Positions 37,880 to 48,816 of a DNA stretch of 64,000 nucleotides are shown piece after piece. A program made the translations under genes and the position numbers. The notes beneath the pieces were generated by a model. It was not told where the DNA came from, searched no databases, and was given only the letters and a program-made list of their open reading frames with translations. The stretch is from NCBI GenBank assembly GCA_022393335.1, contig JAJEKB010021158.1:440227-504226 (forward strand), written 5' to 3'. Numbering within the stretch: the first letter of the stretch is position 1; each line of letters begins with the position of its first letter. This DNA is from Macrotrachela quadricornifera. Taxonomy: Eukaryota > Rotifera > Eurotatoria > Philodinida > Philodinidae.

Positions 37880-40800
37880 ATGGATGCGCTACGATGTCCT
37901 ATAACATGTGAAATATTTCGTGATCCCGTCGTTGGAGATGATGGTCACACGTATGAGCGAGAAATGATTACTCTTTGGCTTAGTCAACATGGAAAAAGTC
38001 CATTGACAGAACAGCCAATGAGTGTTGACACACTACGGCCAAATCATGCTGTTAAAAAAGCAATCCATGAATTCACAACGTTTTCCGCACAGAAACACTA
38101 CCAATTCCTGTTAGGTGAAGATGTTCGAATTAGAAATGGACGATCACTGTTTCAAGCTTTTGGAAAAACTATCTACGATGCTGAATGGGTGAAAGGTGAC
38201 GGGCCACGAATTATCTTGCTTAGGATTGATGGTGCTCGAGCAAGTCGAGAAGCATCTTTTTATGTCAAACTCAGTTATCATCCGCATATCGTTCGAACTT
38301 ATGGAATTGTTCAAAGTGAATCGACATCTGTTATGCTCTTACAAGAGTTTGCAGAGAAAGGTGATCTTTCTCAACAACTAGATGTCTTTCAATTCCAACC
38401 AAGTCCACAAGTATTAGGTACGATTTTCCAACAAATTATTACTGCACTCATTTGTATGGCCGGTTATGGAATTGTGCACGGTGATTTAGCTTGCCGTAAT
38501 GTACTTGTCTTTCGATCGCATCCTACAGATTTGCAACAGAACTTAGTCAAACTGACTGATTTTGGCCTAACAAGATCAAGTCAACTATATTCAATCGTTG
38601 ATAATTCGATCTCATCCACAATGACTATTATTCCGACGCGGTATGCTGCGCCGGAAATTCTACGAACAAATGGTGAACGTACATCGTATTCGGAAAAATC
38701 CGATGTTTATTCATTTGGAGTTCTAATGTGGGAAGCCTATTCCAATGGAGTTCTACCTTACGGATCTATTACCAGCGAAAAAGATGTCCGTCGTCATGTA
38801 TTGAGTGGAAAACTTCTACAAAAACCTCAACGATGTGATGAATCTATATGGCAACTGATGAACCAATGTTGGGATAACGAACCAGATAGACGACCTCTCT
38901 TCAAACAACTGCACGAAAAATTAATAAACCTCTATTCGGAACAAAATCCATTAAGTAATAAATTGTCTGTTACACGCACTATTATACATGAAAATATTCT
39001 CCAGTACACTCCCAACTCGGTTGCTCCGGTAATTCCCATCCCATCTGTTCCAGAAATGAAAATGGTAAGTAATTAAGATGGCAAAATTTCTCCTTTATTG
39101 TGGATAGAATGTTCGAAAATAGGTGATAGTTTTGAGAGGTTTCTAAATTCAAATCAATTTTATTTCTCTTTTGTTGTTGTAGGACAACGACGAGCATATT
39201 CCAGTGCCAACAGTCGCCACACCTTCTTCTGCATTCAAATTATTGGTCTCGGATCACCCATCTCATACAGAAGAGCAACAGGAAACAAAACCTGAATCAT
39301 CTTCTGTCCAACAATTAATTAAGAAGTTCTCTGCATTATCCAATAGTAGTACGTCCTCGCCTAAATGTAAGCAAATATATCAACCAGTTCCAACAAATAA
39401 ACGAACACCTGGACCTTCATCGATATCTGATGCACAACACGAGGTGATGTCTAGCGAACATACAACATCAAAATTTGAAGCAACAGAAGCTGTCGAGAAA
39501 AGTGATAAACAATCTACCATGCTTTATCTTCAACAACAGCATTCATCATCCATCCTTCAAGAATCACCGCAAAAAAATACAATCAAGGTCAATCCTGAGC
39601 AAAAAAAGTCAGTTGAAATTTCTTGATTTTTTCTATTGTTTGCGTCCTTACTATAAACTTTTCCACGCAAATGATATGCATTGAAAATACATCTTATTCC
39701 ACGATGTTCAACATTGCAGAATTGACTCCACCCTCGGAATCAATTCAACCGATTCTGAAACTAGATCAAACTCAATTCCATGCGATCCCGGAATTCCGGT
39801 CTGAAATTGGGCTATCATGTAATTGATAAGAAATGCTAAAATAATAATAAAAGCTGCAATTCCAAAATTAGACGGAATTTTTAGGAATTATTAGAATTGA
39901 TTTTGAAATTCCTAGAAATTGATAGATTCGATTTCCAGAATTGGCTGGAGATCGTGTTTGATCCATTTCTAGAATCGGTGAAATTGATTCTTGGAGTGGA
40001 ATCGATCCCGCAATGACCAACATCGTAGAATAGGATGACTGCTCTATGCATTTAACTAATATTTCTTTAAAGAAAAAAATCGGTGAAAAGAATTTTGTGT
40101 GTTCTAACAGGTTCTACAAATTGAGTGAACCTGATAGAAAATGTTCTGTATCGTCTGCTCCTCTGGTTACATCTTCGAACGATCAAAATAATACAGAACG
40201 TCTCCGAAAACTTGCTTTGCAAGCACAACAAGCAGGTGATTGCGATACAGCGCAGCAATATATCATTGACATGACGGTATGACTTTTTCTTTCTGATAGT
40301 CTTCTTTCGATACAATCAATTTCAAGCTATTTTTAACCCTTATGAATTTATATAAATATTTAACTGAATTATTTCAGAAAATCTGACGAAAATTTGCTTC
40401 ATATCAATTAGTCTAATATTTTCGTCGTAGCTCATCGAAGAAAATACGTCTATGAATAAGTCTGCGAAACATTGGAATCCAAGCAACAATACTGTTCTGA
40501 CGACTCAATTTCCGGTCGAATTGAAATCAGAAATTAAATCGTTCTTATCGATCGAAGACGAGACCGATTTTTCATATACTTTTACACAACAAACGTTAGA
40601 ACAAAACGACATGAAAACAGTAAATCAAGAGTATCGAGATGATTTCGAGTCAAAAATCAGCAAATATAAAGCGAACGCTTTCATATGTTTGGACTGCATG
40701 AATCTTACTGACCGAGATATGCCATCCATCATTCAACAGGCCGTTAGAGATAAACGATGTGCAGGACTCTCATTAGAGAAAAATCAACTGACTTCAGATG

Positions 40801-41237
40801 CGCTTAAGCAACTCATTGTTGAAGTCATCGAAGGAAAGAACACGACTTTATGGTGGCTTGATCTTTCTTCAAATATTGAAATAGGAAATACTGGTTTTCA
40901 ATATTTGCCTCAGCTACTCCAAAGTCAAAATCGAACACTCATGCATCTTCATCTAAGAGATACGGGAGTAACTGATAGCGGCTTTGAAAACCTGTTAGAA
41001 GCGCTTGCTAAAAACTCCTCTCTTAGAGGATTGGATGTCTCATTCAACACATTAATTACCGATAAATGTCTTTCTCCTCTTATATCCATGCTTGCACATA
41101 ACAAAACTTTACAAACTCTTAATTTGTTTGGATGTGGTTTATCCGAAACGAGTAAAATTCAATTGGAAAGCATTGCCTCAGCCAGAAAGAGCACTAAATG
41201 TAGTGTAATACTGTCACGTATTGAAGTGTATACTTAA
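37880..41237 (+). CDS. U-box / tyrosine-kinase-like / leucine-rich-repeat protein
   Basis: Exons 37880-39064, 39183-39607, 40111-40276 and 40431-41237 close in frame to 860 residues. Residues 1-75 are a U-box (LRCPITCEIFRDPVVGDDGH, then TYEREMITLWL), the E2-binding fold of E3 ubiquitin ligases. Residues ~95-365 are a protein kinase domain of tyrosine-kinase-like type: HGDLACRNVLV catalytic loop, TDFGLTR, YAAPEIL, and SDVYSFGVLMWE. The glycine loop is not recognisable and the beta-3 lysine position reads ILLRID, arginine in place of VAxK, so ATP use is doubtful. A Ser/Gln-rich linker follows (~395-590). Residues ~650-860 are ribonuclease-inhibitor/NLRC3-like leucine-rich repeats (LWWLDLSSN, LMHLHLRDTGVTDSG, LRGLDVSFN, LQTLNLFGCGLSE). 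It is cytoplasmic by sequence. The combination suggests a sensor that ubiquitinates a partner; this is inference. Intron 2 carries a MITE. Confidence 0.85.
39690..40037. mobile_element. Foldback MITE in intron 2 of the U-box gene
   Basis: About 95 bp at the left (catcttattccacgatgttc start) returns inverted at the right (ending catcgtagaataggatg). Both arms carry gattctgaaa/gattctagaa and ggatcaaac motifs. The element lies wholly between the donor at 39608 and the acceptor at 40110. The 67-codon frame at 39623 is part of it. Confidence 0.7.
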
Positions 41238-41869
41238 TAATCGTTGTTTATGGAAAAACAAACAATATATATATATAGCGCAAACAGACAATATTACTAC
41301 GTAATAGATAATATTATTACACAATAGGAAGTAATATCAAGGTCATTTATAAATGTTATTTGACCTTGGTCAACAATGACTAAATAAGATGAGATTAAGG
41401 AAAAGATGATAGAACGCAAGAAAACAATACGTAATGTATATGAATACATTTGGCGTATTGCCAAGACAGAACGAAAATAAAGAAACAAAAAATAACAATA
41501 GTGAATGTCAATACAGTACAATTACTATAGGAGAGGAAAACATATCTTCGAGAAATTAGTTCAATTATTTTATTTTGTGTTTGAACGGTTAATTTCTGCT
41601 CTGGTTTTCAAAGAATAAAATGGAAGTTTTTTTCTAGAAACTTTGACTATGAATATATTCTATTGTACGAACCCACTTTCATTCATGAGAAACGAAATCA
41701 CTGATGCTAAACATTAAACTTCAAGATAATGAAAATCTTATTGCTTGTTGAAAAGATGTGGGAAATACAGTAAGTCTCTCTGATGATGATTATGGACCAT
41801 AAACTCCACGATGTATAAAAAACAATCTTGAGAATGGGTGACGGTGGGTAAGTTTTGAACAAGATAAGG
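41238..41869. other. Intergenic; probable retroelement remnant around the ribozyme
   Basis: This lies downstream of the U-box gene. A TA repeat (about 41267-41277) and a small inverted repeat (tcaaggtca ... tgaccttgg, about 41338-41372) are visible. From about 41640 to 41935 the minus strand probably belongs to a PLE terminal repeat, because of the hammerhead motif it contains. Confidence 0.35.
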
Positions 41870-41911
41870 CCACAACCGGTTTCGTCCCATTTCCAAGGAC
41901 TCGTCAGGTGG
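41870..41911 (-). ncRNA. Hammerhead ribozyme (type I, Penelope-element style)
   Basis: On the minus strand the order is: CCAC (stem I), CTGACGA (core box 1), GTCC-loop-GGAC (stem II, 4 bp with a 9-nt loop 41888-41896), GAAA (core box 2), then ACCGGT (overlapping the last A of GAAA) followed by T and GTGG, which pairs with the first CCAC. This is the full hammerhead consensus, CUGANGA and GAAA with the U-H cleavage position just before stem I. The stem III sequence ACCGGT is a self-complementary palindrome with almost no loop. That form is known from hammerheads in Penelope-like elements, which are thought to act as dimers. Activity is inferred. No RT frame remains next to it. Confidence 0.75.
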
Positions 41912-42534
41912 TTTAAAAATCTGCATAAATGAAACTTAATAAAATTATATTAAAAGAAAATCGAAAAGATCTTTCCTCAATATTAATCTTAATTAAATTT
42001 AAAAGATGGCTCTGAAAATTAATAATGATTACAGAAATAAATGAATCCATCAAATGAAAATAGATTAATCGGGATCTTCGATAGCAGGAATGATTCTGCT
42101 ATTTTAAACAATTGCCTATCTGCATTCAATTAATATTAAGCAAAAGTTTTTTAGAAATTAAATTTGTAAGGTGCTTGATTCGTATGGAATATAAAATAAA
42201 ATAATATAGATTGTATTTATGCTGATATGTTTCATATCTTTAAAAATATAGTACTTTTGTGGACTTTTATTATGTATATGTATATCAGAAAGACATCGAA
42301 AAAACTAAATTTAAGTATCATTGTTATTGGTGTTAATGAAATAAGAGAAAGACAAAATATTTTTAAAAAACAAAAAAAGCTTCAAAGCATGCAAATGTAT
42401 TTTTATTAGTTTAAAAACCCAAATAAAATATTAGTTTATCTATAATGTACCATCAGGGATTATTGTTATTTATTTATTCTAAATGAAATAATGAATTTAA
42501 TGACAAAATTTTAAAAGAAAATTAAATATTATTT

Positions 42535-43090
42535 TTTGTTTACTTACGAAATTATATGTTCGTTTGACACCACAAATCTAGATAAATAAAATAGAATATT
42601 AATTTTTATTTTTTAATTCCAAAACTTACCAAATTATATACTCATTTCACAGGAGGAATCTAAATAAAAAAAAGTAGATATTAATTTTTATTTTATGAAG
42701 ACATAACTTACCAAATTACATGTTCGCTTCACACGATAAGCCTAAATAAAGCAAACAGAATACTGGTTTTTATTTTATAAGAACATAACTTACCAAACTA
42801 TATGTTCATTTGAAACGACAAATCTAAATAAAGAAAACAGAATATTAATTTCTTTTTAAAATCATGTAGGTCAACACTTAATAATCTATGAACAGGATAG
42901 ATGTAGAAACGTGAAAGAAAGTAGCAGATTCTATTTCAAAATATAGAGCCTACTATATATTTGTTTATTTCAGACTACACATCTAAATAAGAACGTGGAA
43001 TATCAGTTTTTGTTTTGAAGTATAGAACTTAACATTAATAAGTGATTGAGATGAATCTTAATAAAGCAGATTGATTTTTTTGTTTCGGAA
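42535..43090. repeat. 82-bp tandem repeat
   Basis: The motif cttaccaaattatatgttc, then cgacaaatctaaataaag, then gaatattaatttttatttta recurs with an exact 82-bp period at about 42542, 42624, 42706 and 42788, then more degenerately to about 43090. Copies differ by about 10-20%. On the minus strand each copy contains a tttggtaagt-like splice-donor sequence. No coding frame runs through it. Confidence 0.75.
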
Positions 43091-43489
43091 TGTCTATTAA
43101 ATAAGCCTGTATCAAAATTTTATTAATATAAAGCTTCAGTTCGGTATAGTTTAAAGTAGAAATCGATAATATATCATAGTGTGTTTCATTTTTGAAACGA
43201 CCTGTTTTTATTACAAGAAGCGAGTACAAGAAAAACAAAAAGTTTTAAAACGTGAAAAATATATATAAATAAAGAATAATTATATTTTTATATGTGACGA
43301 TTCTCTAAATACTATAATGGAAACAATAGGAACAAATCCTTTCTATTAATCAAAAATGTTAATTAGTACATAGAAAAGAAAGAATAAAAATCTTTTTCAG
43401 TATAAAGAGTGAACAAAGAAAATCTTTGATTGTAACAACAAATATATAGAGAGATATTGAAAAGTTTTGTTTCTGCTATTTTTTCTTTT

Positions 43490-43720
43490 CAATCAAGATT
43501 TGCGACGAATTGCTCGAGTTGTTCTTTTAGTTGGTGGAGTGTTTTCATTATATGGGGGGTGTTCATCAAGCAGCTGATCTGCCTTTCTTTTATAATTGAT
43601 TTGTGTATCGATTGACACTTCTTATGCAGTAAATATTTGAAACACATTGGATATTTCTTGGTAGCTATTTTGTTCATTGTCAACAGTTAAATCAACAACA
43701 TATTTTTCAGGTTCTTTATT
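43490..43720 (-). pseudogene. Coding remnant with basic C-terminal tail
   Basis: On the minus strand a frame reads EPEKYVVDLTVDNEQNSYQE, then ISNVFQIFTA, a stop, and continues in the same frame (KRKADQLLDEHPPYNENTPP, then TKRTTRAIRRKS and a stop). The C-terminus looks like a nuclear-protein tail. One internal TAA breaks it unless a short intron removes it. I do not recognise the family. Confidence 0.3.
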
Positions 43721-44399
43721 TAATGATATACAATGTAAGTATGATAAAAAGTGGAAAAGAAAGATGGAATCATAGAAGAATGATTCATTGTTGATTTGAC
43801 AGATGCTTTAACGAATATTCTAAGATGAGATGCGAATGACAAAATGATTTTTACGTTCGCGTCGCTAAAGTCAAACTTGTTCACTTGATTTCGAATCCTA
43901 CGACTATTGTTTTTGACATTCAATAGTCTTAAAATAACTTTCTGATAAGAGAAAACATTTTCGAACTCATACTATCCAACTTATCAGAATGTCGTAGATT
44001 GTTGGATTTAGCTCGTTTTTTACTAAAATTTCTTTTCGATAAAAAAGTAACACAAAATAAAAAGATATCACTATTGTCATTAATCTTATTTACTTTTTTG
44101 AAAACTGTCAGAACTATCTTTCTTCTTGTAAACTTACATGTCTTTCGATATGTTTGAATATATAAAAATCACATTAGATTATGTTGAGAACGTAAGACAG
44201 TTCTAGATTGCCAGAATATATTACTATGCAAGATGGTCTATCCATAATAAAATATTCTATGTAAAATTTATCAACGTTGTACGCTCTCTAAAAATCTCTC
44301 AAAGTTCAGGAAAATCAAGACTAGAAAACAGTGCTCTAGTGTCGACGTTTTCACAAATAGTGTTCGCAACCATAGCTTAGTGAACGCCTTTGTATAAAA

Positions 44400-44630
44400 A
44401 TGTTCTTAACCTCGGAAACGATATGGGCTTTTTAATATATTTTTCTCGAGTATCCGAAGTTTGAAAACCTAAAGAGTTTTTGGTAAAATATTCTGGAAAC
44501 CGAAAAGGTATTTTGGAATACTATTTTGGGTTCCAATTTGACTTTTTTTGTGATATACGTTTCCGACAATGCCTATATGGTTTGCGAGAATCCTAATAGG
44601 GGTTTTCAGACAAATATAAGGGTATTTCGG
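44400..44630. repeat. Degenerate ccgaaaaggtatttt repeat patch
   Basis: Units such as gaaaccgaaaaggtatttt, ttttgggttccaa and tttccgacaat resemble those in the aminopeptidase intron at 29190-29480. It directly abuts the SINE. Confidence 0.35.
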
Positions 44631-44940
44631 CCGCCATGGTTGAGTGGTTACGTTGCTTGGCACGTATCCACAAGGTACTGTGTTCAAACCTCAGTAACAT
44701 CATCCATGGAATGACCCTGGACAAGTCAGTAACGGCTAAGTTGTCTAAAAATGATTCATCCACATGAGTCATCCGTGCTGATTATGTCTTTAGTCAGTAT
44801 GTTGGACGGAAGAGGGTGCAGATACCACCGTCTGTAAAAAGAAAAGACGATAGAACCCGGCTGCATGTGGAAAAATTAGTAATAATAACCGCGGCCGGCC
44901 CCTAAGGGCGATAAGCCTATGGGACGTTATTATTATTAAT
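44631..44940 (+). mobile_element. tRNA-derived SINE
   Basis: The 5' end folds like a tRNA-derived head: A box tggttgagtggtta at 44637-44650 and B box tgttcaaacc at 44681-44690, with spacing of about 31 bp as in tRNA genes, and a Leu/Ser-like start (GCCATGGTTGAGTGGTTA). A ~200-bp unrelated body follows, with a GC-rich end (gcggccggcccctaagggcg), and it terminates in a gttattattattaat tail at 44926-44940. This layout (RNA polymerase III promoter, body, short-repeat tail) defines SINEs. Its partner LINE is not seen here. It is not a functional tRNA, because no acceptor or anticodon arms can be formed. Confidence 0.72.
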
Positions 44941-47075
44941 TTCATTACTCATTATGAGATCGTAATTATATTTTTTTCTGTAATATGTAATATCTCAAAA
45001 ATAATAATCTGAAGAAATAATCATCATAATGAGCAAATATAGTCACATCGATATTATGAATAAATTTCCAATTCTATCTGCAGATAAAATAATCAAAAAC
45101 TTTTACAGGACACGTTAACTACACGATTCACAGATGCAAGGAATTTCCTAGCGTCATCTAAATTCTAACTCAATCAGCACATATCAGTCAACTCACAAAA
45201 GATGGAATAGTAAACTAATGGTATAATTACCGTGCTAGAAACCGTTTTGTTGGCTGCTCCAACCATGTGATATCCGTTGTATGGTTCTTATCCTTTGAAC
45301 ATTGGCAAGCACAATCTCGCTGCATGCTCTCAGAAACCTTTCTCAATTAGTAATGAAGATGATGGGTAATTCTGATTTTCGAAACAAAACGAAATCAAAC
45401 TTTCGTTACTATTTTTCTTCTCCTTTCGACTGTATCTCTACATCTACTTTCACAATAAAATTTCGAGATATTATTTATTCTAATTTCTCTCATCGCAACT
45501 GACTTTTTCATTTCGATTATCCCTGTGTTTTCCTATAACTGTCAAACATGTGTTACATTGAATAAGATCAAATCATGATCGCTGAAAACCTTTCATCAAT
45601 ATAGTCGCATCGATAAGCAGTAGCCTCTCGACCAAAGAACATATTACATGTCACCATTAGAATCGATCACGGACTATCAATTGATGTGCAATTTGAGATG
45701 ACTCAGAACCATCTGTTTATTGAAATATAGAAGAAAAACATCTAAAATGGTGCCGAATACCACACAGAAGCATAAAATTAGTACTATACGATCGAGATAG
45801 AGGGCGCCGATTTTACATCCTAACTATCTCCCTTCTTTTGCATTGTGGATCGATTTTCAGTTTTATACGGCGTCTTTCTTTTACATACGGAGAAAAATAA
45901 GTTAAATTTATTTTATGTAAAACTTACTGATAATTTTATTCAAGCGTAAATTAAATTCAAAGAAGACTTAAATTGATACTTCTAATAAAGTGCGAACTCA
46001 AGATGTATATATTTTCAAACAGAGTTATATTTTTCAATCACCTATCTTCAGTGGTGAAGAAAATGAACTAATAGAATTTCTATCTCCACTTTCCTTTACA
46101 TACACAACCAAATATATAGGGACAATCCTCACTACAATATGCGTCGTCTTTCGTCGCCTTGTTCCTATTGATAAACACAAACAGACCAACAACTGATTTT
46201 CATTCTATAGTTAACGCAAAGAGATAATCGATTCTTTTAGAAAAACAATGTTATCATTATTTATCACAGTCACAAATATGATTGCTGCTAAATTTTGGAA
46301 GTATTTTTCTCTTCGTCAAATTCAAACGAGAAGCCCTTTATCAAATTATCATTCAATGAATTGATTCATTTTCTAGCACCAATACGTCAAGTACACGAGA
46401 AATGTACATTATAACTTCTACTTGCTTTGAAGTATCAACTATTTCTAAGAAATCTACTCAAGAAAATAAAATATAATGAATCAGACTATTTTCATCCATA
46501 GATGAAACATTTTTGGTAGAGAACAATAAAAAAAACGTTTTTTTTTCTCCTGAGACAGTCGTTAAAAGAGGCCGTCGGAGTGTGACGGATAGAGTGTTGT
46601 ACACACTAAGACCGAATATTTAATACCAATAGTTACCAGTTGTAGGTAAGGTAAATCCCATCGCTGACTCATCAAAACGATGCGTAAAACAGTTAAAAAA
46701 AGGACACGTTCGTTTAGTAAGAGCGCTATTTTTACTCATTTTCTTGTCTTGCTTCGTTCTATGTTGCAAACGTGTGTCATGTGAGTGCAATAACGCCGGA
46801 TTTATCAAAATATTCTGAGTATGATAACCGTAGGTGATTTTGTCTAGTTTTGTTTGAATAATTGTGCTCTTTAGATTATTCCTTTAAAACAGACATAACC
46901 ACGAATTCCAAGGAAAGTATACTAATTATAATATGTGTGTCTTTTTTTTGACTGAATTTGCAGACATTGCAGGTTGACTGTACTAAAATTCGGTCGATGG
47001 CAATAAAATCATTGTTTCTATGTCTTTTCAGAAATTTGTTTCCATAAGATTGATTTAAGATATCATACTGTTCTA
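44941..47075. other. Intergenic interval without a supported gene
   Basis: Short frames at 45302, 45990 and 46620 show no domain or splice partners. The ADP-ribosyltransferase promoter must lie at the right end, but no clear TATA element is visible. Confidence 0.35.
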
Positions 47076-48433
47076 ATGGCCACAGGTGGCGTAGCTATAA
47101 CGCAAAATGTGCGAGTCGCTGACATAGCTGGTGAAACGCACAAGATGTTGATGCCTATTAAAGGTTATGACGAAAAACCTTTGGTGTCACTCGAAGAAGC
47201 CGTCGAGTCACTTCTTTCGATTTTACCCTCAGTGCAAGATTATGTGGATAAAGCCAAACAAAGATGCAAAGATCCTGCCGATGGTCTGTCACAAGATGAA
47301 TCAGCATCTATTATGCTCTACACGATGGAATGGGAGCCTCACACGGAGTGTCTTTATTACGTCCTCAATGCAGCTCTTCGTGATGAAGATCGACAAAAAC
47401 TGAAACCATGGTTTCTCTACCTTAAATTGATTCTTACCGCTCTTGCTCGACTCCCGCCCACGCGTAGTTTTGTCTATCGAAGAGTGAAAATGGACTTAAG
47501 CAAACAATACCCAGCAGAAAAAACTTTCATTTGGTGGGGGTTCTCATCGTGCATATCAAACATTGAAGTACTCGAAGATGAAGAAGGTTTGGGCACAACA
47601 GGGGTGAGAACAATTTTCACCATCGATTGTGACTCGGGTAAAAATATCAGTTATCATTCGTATTTGAAATCCGAGGAAGAAATTCTTCTTCCCCCTGCTC
47701 GACAGTTCAAAGTTGTCGCCTGTTTACAACCAGCACCTGATCTTCACATGATTCAACTCAAAGAGATTGAGTCTCCTACTCCACTTCTGGAACCAGTGAT
47801 TCCCATCTCTCCGTCGGACAAAAGATCGATTGGTAAGAAAATCATAGACAATATCGAATGTGTTTGATTTTGAGACAAATATCTTTGACAAAACACCGTC
47901 ATCATGTATCTGTTCCTGGAACTTAAAATTCTCAGCTAGCCAAACACTAGAAAATGGCTTCAAAAGTGGTTGAAAAGTGGGGAACTAATAGTTCATTTCT
48001 TCGTAGCACATATATGCAAGAGCGAGTGATAAGCGATACTCTTTCTGATTTCAACTGACAAATTGAAAAGCCTTTTTCAAAATGGAAAACAAACGTTCCT
48101 TGCTAAAGAAATCGAACAGAGAGGTTTTTCTGAAAAGTTCTGGTCATTAAATCAAAATCTCAGAATACTTCACAAATGTAAAAATCCAACTGACAGAATT
48201 TGGTTTCACATCTATTTTCTCGAGGATGGAAATCATTGGCAAGTATTCTCAAAAACCGATCAGAGACCTTCAAGAGAACAAAGCTCGGGTGATAGGATAG
48301 ACGAGAAACTGCTATAGATGTTTTTGTTGTTTTTCAGATGCTCAAAAGAAAGATGAAACAAGTGCTGCTGTCGTTGCGACCGAAATCAAAGTTCACAAAT
48401 GGAAAAGTGGAGCACAAGAAGAGAAGAAAACAG
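47076..48433 (+). CDS. Arginine-type ADP-ribosyltransferase (ART) domain protein
   Basis: Exons 47076-47832 and 48338-48433 (505-bp intron) encode 284 residues ending in phase 1. Mono-ADP-ribosyltransferases move ADP-ribose from NAD+ to a protein side chain. The R-S-E signature is present: arginine in SFVYRRVKMDLS, the STS-like strand in IWWGFSSC, and the E-x-E loop in YLKSEEEILLPP, followed by QFKVVACL. The N-terminal half (EAVESLLSILPSVQDYV, then KDPADGLSQDESASIMLYTM) has the style of the large rotifer ART family. There is no signal peptide, so it acts inside the cell. The second exon is a charged linker (KKDETSAAVVATEIKVHKWK). The 3' end is unsettled: it can run into 48521-48816 and stop, or splice to the CorA-like exons at 51778, which need exactly this phase. 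Confidence 0.82.
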
Positions 48434-48520
48434 GTATGAACACATTCAACTGACGTGAGTCTAGCGAGCTTCAATGGCTCACGCGTTCCTTGTACTATCT
48501 CGGTTAAAAAACATTTTCAG

Positions 48521-48816
48521 ACACCTCTCCTAACCCTCACCGCTTCGCAACAATTCTTGATACTACAGATCCTACTTTAAAGAGACGCTATACCAGGTTT
48601 ATTAGGCGTGTGAATCATATCTTCAGTGCTCTCAAACTTATGATGAATTGTTACTGTTTCACGAAACCGCAGCTTCATTTCTTGAAAAAATGTGAAAAGT
48701 TTTACTATGAAGAAGATTTTGGAATTATATGTGCTAAATTACAATCAACCAATCGGCTTCTAATCTGGGCGTATTTTATACTGAAATTGAGTCACATGTC
48801 CAAAAAATCCCTTTAG
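48521..48816 (+). other. Possible alternative last exon of the ART gene
   Basis: It is preceded by an acattttcag acceptor and, taking phase 1 from the ART linker exon, opens as DTSPNPHRFATILDTTDPTL, then a basic stretch (KRRYTRFIRRVNH) and on to a stop at 48814. If used, the ART protein would have ~383 residues with a basic tail. I recognise no domain in it. It could also be intron sequence. Confidence 0.35.

Noticed and set aside
44631..44705. A genuine tRNA gene
   Set aside because: The A and B boxes are present, but no cloverleaf with acceptor stem and anticodon arm can be drawn, and the sequence continues into a SINE body.
48063..48317. 84-codon frame inside the first ART intron
   Set aside because: No domain and no matching splice phases; the flanking donor and acceptor already join the ART exons in frame.
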